Shown here in pieces: positions 9,871 to 19,351 of a stretch of 64,000 nt of DNA. Numbering within the stretch: the first letter of the stretch is position 1; the number at the start of each line of letters is the position of its first letter. The stretch is taken from NCBI GenBank assembly GCA_902794035.1, contig CADBFN010000003.1, forward strand, positions 111,982 through 175,981. Direction: 5' to 3'. Under the pieces are notes generated by a model. The model worked only from the letters and a program-made list of their open reading frames with translations, did not search any database and was not told the origin of the DNA. This DNA comes from an uncultured bacterium (GTDB lineage: Bacteria; Cyanobacteriota; Vampirovibrionia; Gastranaerophilales; Gastranaerophilaceae). The translations under genes and the position numbers were made by a program.

Positions 9871-10636
9871 TTACTTAAAAGATATATTTTGATTACTATC
9901 AAGTAACATATTTAAGTATAACAGTTGATTTGCGGTTGCCTGATCAAGATTTACGAATCTTGCTCCTGCCCTTGACTGAGTTGTTGTTACAACTTCGGCG
10001 TTTGCTCTTATATCAAGGTTACCATATTTTATGTGTATTGGAACGATATCTCCTGATTTCAATGTATTGTTGTGTTTCAGAGCGACCCCGCCTCTTGATA
10101 CGTCTATCAGGCTATCGACATTATCGACTCTTTCCATTGATACAGGTAATGGTGTATTGTTCACGTTGTAACGTACATATTGACGTTTATCTATCGTATC
10201 CAAATTATCTTCATCGATTCTTTGGTTATACATCAATCTTGCATCGTCTTCCGGAATCATCGTCGGACCTTCAGTCGGTGGATCCGTTGGTGGATCTGTC
10301 GGTGGATCTGTTGGTGGATCCGTTGGAGGGTCTGTTGGTGGGTCCGTTGGAGGATCTGTCGGCGGATCTGTTGGTGGATCTGTTGGAGGATCTGTCGGCG
10401 GATCTGTCGGTGGATCTGTTGGTGGATCTGTCGGAGGATCTGTCGGAGGATCTGTCGGTGGATCCGTTGGTGGATCTGTCGGTGGATCCGTTGGAGGATC
10501 AGTTGGTGGATCCGTTGGAGGCTCTGTTGGAGGTTCCGTTGGAGGCTCTGTTGGAGGTTCCGTTGGAGGCTCTGTTGGAGGTTCCGTTGGAGGCTCTGTT
10601 GGAGGTTCCGTTGGAGGCTCTGTTGGAGGCTCTGTG
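9871..10636 (-). pseudogene. PilZ-domain C-terminal part of the haemagglutinin-like protein, out of frame with its N-terminus
   Basis: About 255 codons continue the Pro-Thr repeat (PPTEPPTE..., PPTDPPTD...) and end in a PilZ domain. RQYVR supplies the RxxxR motif and DVSRGG the DxSxxG motif, followed by a beta-barrel with RAGARFVNLD. The last 100 residues match those of the intact paralogue ending at 35416 (shared DKRQYVRYNV and NLDQATANQLLYLNM). The frame is +1/-2 shifted from the upstream ORF by a 7-bp direct repeat (gctctgt at 10629-10635 and 10636-10642). Removing it, or adding 5 bp, would restore one protein of about 1466 aa. No ribosome binding site or credible start exists inside the repeat, so as written this part is probably not made alone. 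Confidence 0.8.
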
Positions 10637-10880
10637 CTCTGTCGGTGGATCCGTTGGAGGCTCTGTTGGTGGATCCGTTGGAGGCTCTGTCGGTGGATCC
10701 GTTGGAGGCTCTGTCGGTGGATCCGTTGGTGGATCTGTCGGTGGATCCGTTGGAGGCTCTGTCGGTGGATCCGTTGGAGGCTCTGTCGGTGGATCTGTTG
10801 GAGGCTCTGTCGGTGGATCCGTTGGAGGATCTGTTGGCGGATCTGTTGGTGGATCTGTTGGTGGATCTGTCGGAGCATCT
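10266..10880 (-). repeat. 12-bp coding minisatellite (Pro-Pro-Thr-Asp/Glu)
   Basis: About 50 tandem copies of a 12-bp unit (plus-strand form GGATCTGTTGGT and variants GGATCCGTTGGA, GGCTCTGTTGGA) encode PPTD or PPTE on the minus strand. One junction at 10629-10642 is out of register, 7 bp instead of 12, and breaks the reading frame. Confidence 0.95.
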
Positions 10881-13800
10881 GTTATTTCTAACGGAGTAGC
10901 ATCAACAGTATCATCATCGTCATCTACATGTGACGGAATGCCATCAAAGATACCATCTCCATCACCTTCAGGATAGTAATAATTTCTTTCAAGTTCATTA
11001 CGACCCGTATCTGTAACATCATCAGGTCTTACCGCATGTCCTGTAGGAATTGGCGGTTCACCATCGCCATTATAGATACCCTGAACTTTATTAGTAGAAG
11101 GATCTACAGTTTTAGAAAATCCGTCTTTGTTAAAGTGAGTTGCAGTACCGTTTGCATAAATATTATCAGCAGTAATATCTAATGTTCCATGATCAAGAAC
11201 TGCGTTATCAACTCTTACACTCGAACCAGCCCAGGCTTCGTGACCGCCATCAACAAGTTCTTCTGTCGGACGAATATTATGATTTATATCTAAAGCTTTT
11301 ACAGTTGCATGATTTGGTAATGCTTCATCTCTGTAATCAGGTTTTGTATAACCGCCATCCTGCTGACCATAATTTCTAGGTCCAAGATAATCATTAGGAA
11401 TTACAGATTCATCAGTAATATGACCTAAGTTTTTAATTTCAAGAGTTTTACCTCTTGTAACTACAGTCAAATCACCTTCGGCAGTAATATTATCAATAGT
11501 TGTATTACCTGCAAATTCAATATTTGCATCACCTTTTCTTGCAATTATTGTACAAGCTTTATTTGTAGTAACTTCTTTACTTCTGCCATAGTTTGAATCA
11601 TTGAAGCTGTTTTCTTTCAAATTGATATTATTTTCAGCAAGAACATCCATACTATATCCTTGTTGAGCACCGGTTTGAATAAAGGTTACCGCTTTGTCCT
11701 TTGTACCAATATTGCCATTTGAAATTAAAGATATGCCTGTACCTTCAATATTAGTATCAGAATTATCAGTTCTTGCATTTACCATGTTATAACGTTTAGC
11801 ACCTGTGTTGTTATAACCGTAATCATCATCAACTGTCAGGATAACTCTGCCATCAGCCTTAATTGTATCAATATTCATATCAGAATCAATTGCAGCATAA
11901 TTGATAACTAAATCTTCAGGTTTTGTAACTTTGTTAGTTTCAGCTTTTACTTTACCTTTAATATTAGCATTTACAGATTTTGTAAAATCTCTTGAGCCCT
12001 CAGCTTTAGGACCAATGCCTGTGCAACCTGATCCAGTACAAGCAGCCTGCTGAACAGGTAAACCAATAGTACCATCGGTAACTTTCATAGTTAAATCACC
12101 GCCGGCATTTAATAGAACTTTTTCAACTCCGTAGTTTAATATACTGCCGTTATCAACAGTAATTGCAATATCATTTCCTGCGGTCACATAATTATTATTT
12201 GAGGTCTTATCACCAATAACAACATTACCGCCGCCTTTTTGGTTAATAGTTGTAAAACTTTTACTCTTTGTCAAACCTTGAATACGGGTTCCAGCAGTTG
12301 AATTATCATCTATACTTACATCGAATCCGTTTACCCTACCTGAAGATGCAATATATGTACCTTTTGCCCCGGTATTATTGAGCTCGACGTTTGTGAAACC
12401 TTGAGCATCAACGGTTCCGGTAATATTGATACCACCATTGCCTTCATTGGTAATATTAACATCGTGACGAACTACTCCAGGTTCAAGAGGTTGATCATGA
12501 TAATACCCATTATAATAATAAGGAGCAGGTGCATCATTGTTAATATTTTTTACCGTACCGCTAATGTTGATACCTTTTGTTCCTGTTTGAGTATTTTTAA
12601 TGTTTGTATTACCATAACTTGTTACATTTCCTGAAATATTTAAGCCTTCAGTACCGCTATTAGTCAAGTAAACATTTGAATCCCCAAATGTTTCCACTTT
12701 ACCGCTTACATTCAAACCATCTTGACCGGCATTATTAATTGTTACATCCGTTTGATGCGCACTTTGAGGATTATATAGTGATACAGGAGCTCCTGTATTA
12801 TTTACAGTACCAGTAATGTTCAGACCTTTAACTCCACTTTCAGTATTAGTTATATTAACTGCGCCATTACCATTAACTTTACCTGCAATATTTAAACCAT
12901 TATTTCCTGTATTTGTCATTGTTAATGTACGAGGATTAGTTTTCATATTAATATTACCGGTTTCAGTAACATTCAAGCCGCCTGCGCCATCATTAGTAAA
13001 CTTACCATCTCCGCCAACATTTACTGTACCTGAAATGTTCATACCATCAACACTTGTAGCAGTATTTACAAATTCAGCATTGCCTGTGGTATTAAATGTA
13101 CCGGAAATATTCATTCCTGCGGTATTATTTTTAGCATAATATCCGGCAGGATAACCATTTTCAACATATGAATTACCATCATGATTAACTGTTCCGGTAA
13201 TATTCATACCATTTTTGCCTTTATTTCGAACCGTTAAAGTCCCTTTTGTATCTAAATTACCTTTGATATTAAGAGCTGTTTCAGTATTACCCTGCATAGG
13301 AATATTGAATATATCAGTCTGTCCGTTATTTTTTACAGTACCTGTGATATCAAGGTTACCTTCATTGTTATTGATTAATACTCTGCCATTTGCGTTTGAT
13401 ACAGTACCTGCGATTTTCAAGCCATTTGCGGCATCATCATAGTTTCTGATTTCTAATGAGCTGCCTGTTCCAACTGCAAAGTTTTTAACAGTACCTTCAA
13501 TATTTACACCGTTTGCATTTGGTGAACCGGTACCGCTTCCTTCAGCAGAAATTATGATATGACCTGCAGCATCACTTGCAAAAGCATTACCTGTATTAAG
13601 ATTATCAGTATTTACTAAGTTGTTAAACAAAGCATTGGCAGCCTGTTCAGAATCAAATTTTTGCATTTGATTTGCTTTAACACCGCCAACAACCAATGCA
13701 TCTTTTCCAACATCAACAGATGCACCTTTTAACTCAATATCACCTGCGGTAACAACTTTACCATTAATTTTGATTGCTCCGCCGACATTCATATCTTCAT

Positions 13801-14272
13801 CTCTGAAGCTTTCAAATCCGGCAGCAGTCTGGTTACGTTTCAACTGATTATAAGAAGCAGCATCAGGAGCATAAACACCTAATGAACCAACGTTTAATAC
13901 ACCTGAAGCCCCAACGACCATACCATTTGGTGAAATGAATACGGCTCTGCCATTGTAAAAACCGTTGCCTCGAACAGAATTTACAAGACCATTAATATTA
14001 ATTTGATTATCAACCAAGTTAACAAAAGTATTGATATCGGCAAAATTTAAATTCGCGATATCACCTTTACTTAAATTGAAGTTTTGATACTGTCTGAAAC
14101 CAATCCCATCACCCTTTGCAGTTGGGTCAATGTTAAACACTCCACTTGTTTGACTGAACCCTGAGATTTCGCTGGCTACTACACTCAGCGCCATCGTTTG
14201 TTGAAGCATAAATACACCTGTCATGAGAGATGCAATTATTCTTCTTTGAGTTTTCTTACTCTTTCTCATCAT
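10499..14272 (-). CDS. Secreted filamentous-haemagglutinin-type protein, frameshifted before its PilZ domain
   Basis: 1257 aa as written; about 1212 are in the original frame and the last 45 (HRASNRASNGTSN...) are frameshift translation. The N-terminus has a basic stretch and a hydrophobic signal peptide (to about residue 34, AxA-like). A TPS/haemagglutination-activity domain follows (about 40-150): INTFVNLVDNQININGLV, then NGRAVFISPNGMVVGASGVLNVGSLGV. About 20 beta-helix repeats of the type GLNISGTVNNTG follow to about residue 800. Near 1130 comes an acidic Asp-rich segment (GDGDGIFDGIPSHVDDDDD, thrombospondin-3/Ca-binding-like), then the Pro-Thr minisatellite. TPS exoproteins cross the outer membrane through a TpsB partner; none is in the window. 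The signal region, Asp segment and PilZ end are shared with the intact copy at 32075-35416. A cell-surface adhesin role is inferred. AAAGGA precedes the ATG. Confidence 0.85.
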   Translation of the reverse strand: MMRKSKKTQRRIIASLMTGVFMLQQTMALSVVASEISGFSQTSGVFNIDPTAKGDGIGFRQYQNFNLSKGDIANLNFADINTFVNLVDNQININGLVNSVRGNGFYNGRAVFISPNGMVVGASGVLNVGSLGVYAPDAASYNQLKRNQTAAGFESFRDEDMNVGGAIKINGKVVTAGDIELKGASVDVGKDALVVGGVKANQMQKFDSEQAANALFNNLVNTDNLNTGNAFASDAAGHIIISAEGSGTGSPNANGVNIEGTVKNFAVGTGSSLEIRNYDDAANGLKIAGTVSNANGRVLINNNEGNLDITGTVKNNGQTDIFNIPMQGNTETALNIKGNLDTKGTLTVRNKGKNGMNITGTVNHDGNSYVENGYPAGYYAKNNTAGMNISGTFNTTGNAEFVNTATSVDGMNISGTVNVGGDGKFTNDGAGGLNVTETGNINMKTNPRTLTMTNTGNNGLNIAGKVNGNGAVNITNTESGVKGLNITGTVNNTGAPVSLYNPQSAHQTDVTINNAGQDGLNVSGKVETFGDSNVYLTNSGTEGLNISGNVTSYGNTNIKNTQTGTKGINISGTVKNINNDAPAPYYYNGYYHDQPLEPGVVRHDVNITNEGNGGINITGTVDAQGFTNVELNNTGAKGTYIASSGRVNGFDVSIDDNSTAGTRIQGLTKSKSFTTINQKGGGNVVIGDKTSNNNYVTAGNDIAITVDNGSILNYGVEKVLLNAGGDLTMKVTDGTIGLPVQQAACTGSGCTGIGPKAEGSRDFTKSVNANIKGKVKAETNKVTKPEDLVINYAAIDSDMNIDTIKADGRVILTVDDDYGYNNTGAKRYNMVNARTDNSDTNIEGTGISLISNGNIGTKDKAVTFIQTGAQQGYSMDVLAENNINLKENSFNDSNYGRSKEVTTNKACTIIARKGDANIEFAGNTTIDNITAEGDLTVVTRGKTLEIKNLGHITDESVIPNDYLGPRNYGQQDGGYTKPDYRDEALPNHATVKALDINHNIRPTEELVDGGHEAWAGSSVRVDNAVLDHGTLDITADNIYANGTATHFNKDGFSKTVDPSTNKVQGIYNGDGEPPIPTGHAVRPDDVTDTGRNELERNYYYPEGDGDGIFDGIPSHVDDDDDTVDATPLEITDAPTDPPTDPPTDPPTDPPTDPPTEPPTDPPTEPPTDPPTEPPTDPPTDPPTDPPTEPPTDPPTEPPTDPPTEPPTDPPTEHRASNRASNGTSNRASNGTSNRASNGTSNRASNGTSNRASNGSTN

Positions 14273-14474
14273 GCTCTAATCCTTTCATTTTTTATGATTA
14301 CTGTATTCTTTTTTACCATAATCACCACCATGGCTCGGACTTTATTAGCACACACAGCCATAGCCATGACATTCTTATTTCTGTATAAATATATAAACGA
14401 ATTTTTCGATATCAATATTTACTATTTTGGGGTAAATGTTAATAAAAATTTACAATAATCTTATTAAAAATTAA

Positions 14475-14500
14475 GAAAGTCAGTTATACAACTGACTTTC
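14475..14500 (-). terminator. Terminator downstream of argS
   Basis: Perfect 11-bp stem GAAAGTCAGTT/AACTGACTTTC around a 4-nt loop, followed on the minus strand by a T-rich run. It lies 29 nt past the argS stop. The remaining gap 14273-14474 is the leader of the haemagglutinin gene. It holds a 7-bp inverted pair (CATGGCT/AGCCATG on the minus strand) but no riboswitch I can name. Confidence 0.8.
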
Positions 14501-14528
14501 AGGTTTATTAAATATTATAATTTATATT

Positions 14529-16256
14529 TTACATACGTTCAGGAGCAGACACTTCAATAAGTTTTAATGCACTTGCAAGAACAGTTTTAAAAGCATATAT
14601 CAATGATAATCTTGCCATAGTAAGTTCTGTATCATCAGTTATAACTCTTGTTGAATTATAGAAAGAATGAAATTCAGATGCCAAATCCTGAACATAGCGA
14701 CAAATAGTATAAACTTGTCTATCTCTAGCCGAAGTCACAATCAAGTGTTTAAATTCTTCCAATTTTAATATCAGATTTCTTGCTTCTTTCAAAGTTAATT
14801 TGATAATATCTTTATTAAAACCGGACAATAAATTATTAAATTCATCTTTTGAAATAACAGCAGGAATTTCTTTACCGGTTTCTGTATCAGTTTTATTTGT
14901 AGTGGCATTTCTTAAAATAGAACATGCTCTGGCATGAGCATATTGAACATAAAATACAGGATTTTCATCAGAAGACTTCTTTGCCAATTCAATATCAAAA
15001 TCCAGAGTATTATCAATATTACGCATTGTCATCCAAAATCTTGTTGCATCAACTCCGACTTCATCCACCAAATCTTCTAAAGTAACCATATTTTTACGTT
15101 TACCCATGCGAACTTCATTACCATCAATAACAAGATTAACCAACTGTCCCAAAAGAACTTCAAGCTTGTCCGGATTATAGCCCAAAGCCTCCAATGAAGC
15201 CTTTACTCTTGGGATATAACCATGGTGATCAGCACCCCAAATATCAATCATTCTGTCAAAACCACGTTCAAGCTTATCGGCATGATATGCAATATCCGCA
15301 GTTAAATAAGTGTTTGTACCATCAACTTTTTTTATAACTCTGTCCTGGTCATCACCATAATCAGAAGATTTAAACCATGTTGCGCCGTCTTTTTCATAAA
15401 TTTTACCTGATTGAGTAAGTTTATCTACGTAATATTTGACTTTACCGGAATTATGCAATGATAATTCAGAATAGAAATTATCAAATTTTACATGTAATTT
15501 ATCTAATAATTCACGCTGAACTTTTTCTTCATATTCTTTTGCAAAATCACAATATATTTGTAAATCAATTTTATCAACATCATCAGAAGTGATTTTTTTC
15601 TCAGAAATAAAAGCTTTTGCTACAGGAATAAGATAATCCCCCGGATAATAATTCTTACGCTCTTGTTCATCTTGCGGAAAATCAACATCTTCTCCAAATT
15701 CCTGTTTTACACGAATAATTAAAGATCTGCCTAATTTCTGAATTTGAGATCCTGCATCATTTATATAAAATTCCTGATAAACATCATGCCCATAAAATTT
15801 TAACAAATTTGCCAAAGCACTTCCCATTGCAGCCCATCTGCCATGTCCGATATGAAACGGACCTGTCGGATTAGCTGAAATATATTCTAAAATTATTTTT
15901 TCTGTTTCTACATTTTCAGGGCGCCCAAAATTTTCTTTTTTATCTATAATTTCTTTAACTAAACTTGTTAAGAGAGATGCACCAGCTTTAAAATTTATAA
16001 ATCCTGCAACTACCGTATATTCATTATCTTCCTTATCAATGAATTCAACAATTGAATTTGCAATTAACGGTGGTGCAATTTTAGCATTTCTGGCAAGAGA
16101 TGATACATTTATAGCAAAATCACCAAAATCAGGATTCTTTGGCTTTTCTACAATTAATGATCCTCTTTGATACTGCGTCATCTGACCAAGTTTACCTGCT
16201 TCGATTGCTTTGAGCAAAGCATCTTCTACTTTATTTAAAAAATAATCTCTTAACAT
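14529..16256 (-). CDS. argS: Arginyl-tRNA synthetase
   Basis: 575 aa from ATG 16256. That start is preceded by GAGG 8 nt upstream, whereas the ATG 21 nt further upstream has no ribosome binding site. It charges tRNA-Arg with arginine in the cytoplasm. An Arg-tRNA synthetase N-domain (about 1-100) precedes the class I HIGH signature in ANPTGPFHIGHGRWAAMGSA. A KMSK-equivalent is MGKRKNMVTLEDLV, followed by an anticodon-binding DALR domain ending SLIYAFKTVLASALKLIEVSAPERM. Length and motifs are typical. It lies 44 bp downstream of the phosphohexomutase and is likely co-transcribed with it. Confidence 0.97.
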   Translation of the reverse strand: MLRDYFLNKVEDALLKAIEAGKLGQMTQYQRGSLIVEKPKNPDFGDFAINVSSLARNAKIAPPLIANSIVEFIDKEDNEYTVVAGFINFKAGASLLTSLVKEIIDKKENFGRPENVETEKIILEYISANPTGPFHIGHGRWAAMGSALANLLKFYGHDVYQEFYINDAGSQIQKLGRSLIIRVKQEFGEDVDFPQDEQERKNYYPGDYLIPVAKAFISEKKITSDDVDKIDLQIYCDFAKEYEEKVQRELLDKLHVKFDNFYSELSLHNSGKVKYYVDKLTQSGKIYEKDGATWFKSSDYGDDQDRVIKKVDGTNTYLTADIAYHADKLERGFDRMIDIWGADHHGYIPRVKASLEALGYNPDKLEVLLGQLVNLVIDGNEVRMGKRKNMVTLEDLVDEVGVDATRFWMTMRNIDNTLDFDIELAKKSSDENPVFYVQYAHARACSILRNATTNKTDTETGKEIPAVISKDEFNNLLSGFNKDIIKLTLKEARNLILKLEEFKHLIVTSARDRQVYTICRYVQDLASEFHSFYNSTRVITDDTELTMARLSLIYAFKTVLASALKLIEVSAPERM

Positions 16257-16300
16257 AATATCCTCGCTTATAATCATTAACTATTATAGAACAAAAATAA

Positions 16301-18568
16301 TTAAAAATTATAAACAGGAATTTCAAACTTTTCATTATTGGCGTCTTTTTCGACAAAAGCCAAATAATATTTCATTGCAATATCCTTACAATTATCATAA
16401 AGTTCGTCAGAAATAAATTCTTTATGTAATAAAGTTCTTTCTCCCGAGTAGTTTCCTAAAACAGTTGCATATTTTTGAATATCGTCTTTATTCAAACCGC
16501 CGCCATAAGCTTTTGTTTTGGCATCTGTGCCTGAAGGTCGAATTTCAATGTATTTATCTGCAAACTCTAAATATGTACCATCCCCTACAAATTTAACAGA
16601 TTTTAAATTATCAAAGCTTAAACCTTCACTGGTGAATTTATCATTTAATATATTTTTTATATTATCTAAGCTTATTTTATTTTCTTTTAGCGCAATTGCC
16701 ATCGAAAGATAAAAGATATCATTTAGAGTACGTTTTTCTTCGCCTGCAATTTTATCAAGCTTTAATTTGTTAATATCAGGTTCAGATTCATTATAATATG
16801 CAATATCGACCCTTGTATCATATCTGCCGATAATGTTGTTTTCATCAAAAACATCAGATAAATACTGAGATAAAGTTTTATCTTTCAGTTTTGAAATTAA
16901 AGCAGATGCAACAACAATTGCTTCTGTCGCACTTTTTTCTCTCATGGCAATTGCTAATCTGCCATGTTCAGATTTTATCAAATCTTCAGTACCCATTATC
17001 ATTCCGCCTGATTCTTCGCCTCCAAAGATTAAACGAGGATTTACACCTAAATTGATAGAATTTCCGAATACATCATCAATAACTACTTCATCATTTGGTT
17101 TGGTTTTTAATTTTAGCTCAACTTTTTTCATAATATTGGCGATTTCTTTAAAGCCGACAGGCACATTAACGACCTTAACTCCGTTATTATTTGCCCATTC
17201 ATCCCAGGAAAGAGCAGATGCAGTAGTTTTTATCATAAAACGAGGATACTTATCCCATGATCCTTTTGATTTTAACTGTTTTGTCCAGAAATCCATTATC
17301 ATTAAAAATGCCTGATTCGCTGTGAATACTGTTAAAATTCTCTCATTGTCAAGTTTTACATAATCTAAACCAAGAGTATTAAGTCTTGGAATTGAACTTA
17401 CACTTTCAATTTGAGTAACAGTAAGCCTGTCATGGTCAGGGTCTGTAATTAAAACAGCTGTTCCGACAGGAAAATCTTTTAATTTTTTATCGTATCCCAT
17501 TGTTTCAATAACGGGGAAAAATTTTGAACCATCCTGTCTTTTTGCAACTACGGTTGCATCAACAGAATAATCGTAAAATGCTTTTTCTCCTTTGGGAGTT
17601 ACATTATACTTCCCAATTCCATGGAAAAACGGAGTCTCTTCTGTATTAAACCACGCAAATTTATCCGATACGCCAAGTTTATCCAGTACTTTTGACAATG
17701 TTCTATAAGCACTTCCTCCAACACATTCAACAGCTATTTTTGAATCATAATTTTTAATCAGATCCAAATTCACATCCTGAGCAACACCTGATTTTAAATA
17801 TTCAACATACAGATTAACCCCGTCTTCAATTTTTGCCATCGCAGACTCATTAATTAAAGGATTGTCTTGTGCAGATATTTTTATTTCATAAGAACCATTT
17901 TTATTTGTTTCATCAAAAATTTGCTGAATTTTATTTACAAACTCCATTGATTCTTCGGGCAAATACTGACTGCCCTGACAATTTAAATCTTTAGTTGCAT
18001 TTTTAACAGAAATACCATGACTTGATGTAATATACTCTCCGCCTAAAAGATCTAACTTAAAAGCCAAAAAGGAAGCAAGCCAAATCGGAATAGTTTTTCT
18101 GCCAAATGGTACAAGGGTTTCAATTCCCTGAGCAGCCTGAATTCTTGCAATAGCATCTAAAAATAATTGCGAATTATAACGGACTTCGCATCCTGCGACT
18201 TTTACAATTCTTTTATCGGGATATTTTTCTTTAGCAACAAGAGCTTTAGCAAGTGTTGCCAAAACAATTCCGACTAAGTTTATCGGGAATCTTGTGTCTT
18301 GCGGATTCAAAATATTTTGAGGTCCTCTGATTCCTGCAGTTGAAACTTTCGCCTCTTTTGCATAACCTGCAAACCACTCCTCCAATCCTAAACCTTCAGG
18401 ATTTTTATCTTTATCATAAGGTTTCAGATGCTCTTTTTTCAACACAAATGTAAACTCACCTTTATTACTAAAATCCATTAGATTCAAATTCTTTATATGG
18501 TCAGGTGTTTTTTCATAAACACTTTTAAATAATTCATTTTCTAATTCATTTTCAGATTTAACAAACAT
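16301..18568 (-). CDS. Long alpha-D-phosphohexomutase (phosphoglucomutase/phosphomannomutase family)
   Basis: 755 aa, well above the usual 450-580. It interconverts sugar 1- and 6-phosphates in the family's typical reaction. Four family motifs can be read. The phosphoserine loop is TSSHG in place of the usual TASHNP. The metal loop is DPDHDR in place of DPDGDR. The sugar loop is GGEESGG. The phosphate loop is RPSGTDAKTKAY, matching RPSGTEPK. All four domains are therefore present, with substitutions in the first two loops. Extra length is spread over the N-terminus (about 80 residues before domain 1) and inserts. Sugar specificity cannot be decided; in context it could feed glycogen synthesis. 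AGGAG precedes the ATG, and argS follows. Confidence 0.85.
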   Translation of the reverse strand: MFVKSENELENELFKSVYEKTPDHIKNLNLMDFSNKGEFTFVLKKEHLKPYDKDKNPEGLGLEEWFAGYAKEAKVSTAGIRGPQNILNPQDTRFPINLVGIVLATLAKALVAKEKYPDKRIVKVAGCEVRYNSQLFLDAIARIQAAQGIETLVPFGRKTIPIWLASFLAFKLDLLGGEYITSSHGISVKNATKDLNCQGSQYLPEESMEFVNKIQQIFDETNKNGSYEIKISAQDNPLINESAMAKIEDGVNLYVEYLKSGVAQDVNLDLIKNYDSKIAVECVGGSAYRTLSKVLDKLGVSDKFAWFNTEETPFFHGIGKYNVTPKGEKAFYDYSVDATVVAKRQDGSKFFPVIETMGYDKKLKDFPVGTAVLITDPDHDRLTVTQIESVSSIPRLNTLGLDYVKLDNERILTVFTANQAFLMIMDFWTKQLKSKGSWDKYPRFMIKTTASALSWDEWANNNGVKVVNVPVGFKEIANIMKKVELKLKTKPNDEVVIDDVFGNSINLGVNPRLIFGGEESGGMIMGTEDLIKSEHGRLAIAMREKSATEAIVVASALISKLKDKTLSQYLSDVFDENNIIGRYDTRVDIAYYNESEPDINKLKLDKIAGEEKRTLNDIFYLSMAIALKENKISLDNIKNILNDKFTSEGLSFDNLKSVKFVGDGTYLEFADKYIEIRPSGTDAKTKAYGGGLNKDDIQKYATVLGNYSGERTLLHKEFISDELYDNCKDIAMKYYLAFVEKDANNEKFEIPVYNF

Positions 18569-18679
18569 ATAAATTCTCCTTTTGACTTCTCTATTATCAG
18601 ATAATACACTAAAAAAGTATAAAAAGTGGAATGTTAAGTAATTTTTATGTATAATATTTTTGTTGATTAGGAGAGAAGT

Positions 18680-19351
18680 ATGGCTAAAAAAGAATATTCA
18701 AAGAGAAAATCTTCTCAGTTTAACTGGTTTAGAGCCATGTGGCAATTTATAGTATGTAAAATAATTTACATGATTCGATTAAAATTGATATACAGAATTG
18801 AAGTTCACGGATATGAAAATATTCCGAAAGATAACAGATATCTTATATGCCCGAATCATTTATCAACACTCGACCCGCCAATGCTGGTTGCGGTCATGCC
18901 AAGAAATGTAGCATTTATGGCAAAAAAAGAGTTGTTTAACATAAGACTTTTGAGATGGTGGCTTGATTGGCTGGGCGCATTCGCAGTTGATAGAGAGAAT
19001 CTTGGGCCTTCAACTGTTAAGACAGTTGAAGCAATTTATAACAGTAAATGGGTTCTTGGGATATTCCCTCAGGGAACAAGAGGAGTCCCCGGGGAAATCA
19101 AAGGAGTTACAAAGGGTTTTGCAGGTCTTGCAAGACTTACAAAATGTGATATTTTACCTGTCGGGATTACAGGTACAAATGAAGCCAAATGGAAACCTTT
19201 TTCAGGGAAAATTATTATTAATATCGGCAAAATAATACCTTACGATAAAGATCTTGACTTGGTTAAAAATAAATGGATAGAACAAATTCAGGAATTAACC
19301 GGTTTCAAATATATAGAAAATAGTTCTGCAGATAACGGGAGTAAAGAATAA
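18680..19351 (+). CDS. 1-acyl-sn-glycerol-3-phosphate acyltransferase (PlsC family), copy 1
   Basis: 223 aa. PlsC-type enzymes acylate lysophosphatidic acid at the inner membrane during phospholipid synthesis. The catalytic NHX4D box is NHLSTLDPP (residues about 58-66). The glycerol-phosphate motif is FPQGTRG (about 134-140), and block IV follows as LPVGITG. A basic N-terminus leads into a membrane-associating segment (MWQFIVCKIIYMIRL). AGGAGAG precedes the ATG, with a TATAAT at about 18650. The stop abuts the start of the second copy, so the two are translationally linked. Substrate specificity is not readable. Confidence 0.9.
   Translation: MAKKEYSKRKSSQFNWFRAMWQFIVCKIIYMIRLKLIYRIEVHGYENIPKDNRYLICPNHLSTLDPPMLVAVMPRNVAFMAKKELFNIRLLRWWLDWLGAFAVDRENLGPSTVKTVEAIYNSKWVLGIFPQGTRGVPGEIKGVTKGFAGLARLTKCDILPVGITGTNEAKWKPFSGKIIINIGKIIPYDKDLDLVKNKWIEQIQELTGFKYIENSSADNGSKE

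Noticed and set aside
10266..10880. Possible CRISPR array
   Set aside because: Contiguous 12-bp coding repeats without unique spacers.
9930..10976. Long open frames antisense to the Pro-Thr repeat (Val-Asp-Leu or Trp-Arg-Ile repeats)
   Set aside because: They are pure 12-bp repeat read in other frames, with no ribosome binding site, and the PilZ/haemagglutinin reading explains the region.
14273..14474. c-di-GMP (GEMM) riboswitch upstream of the PilZ exoprotein
   Set aside because: No GEMM-type conserved loops; only a 7-bp inverted pair was found.
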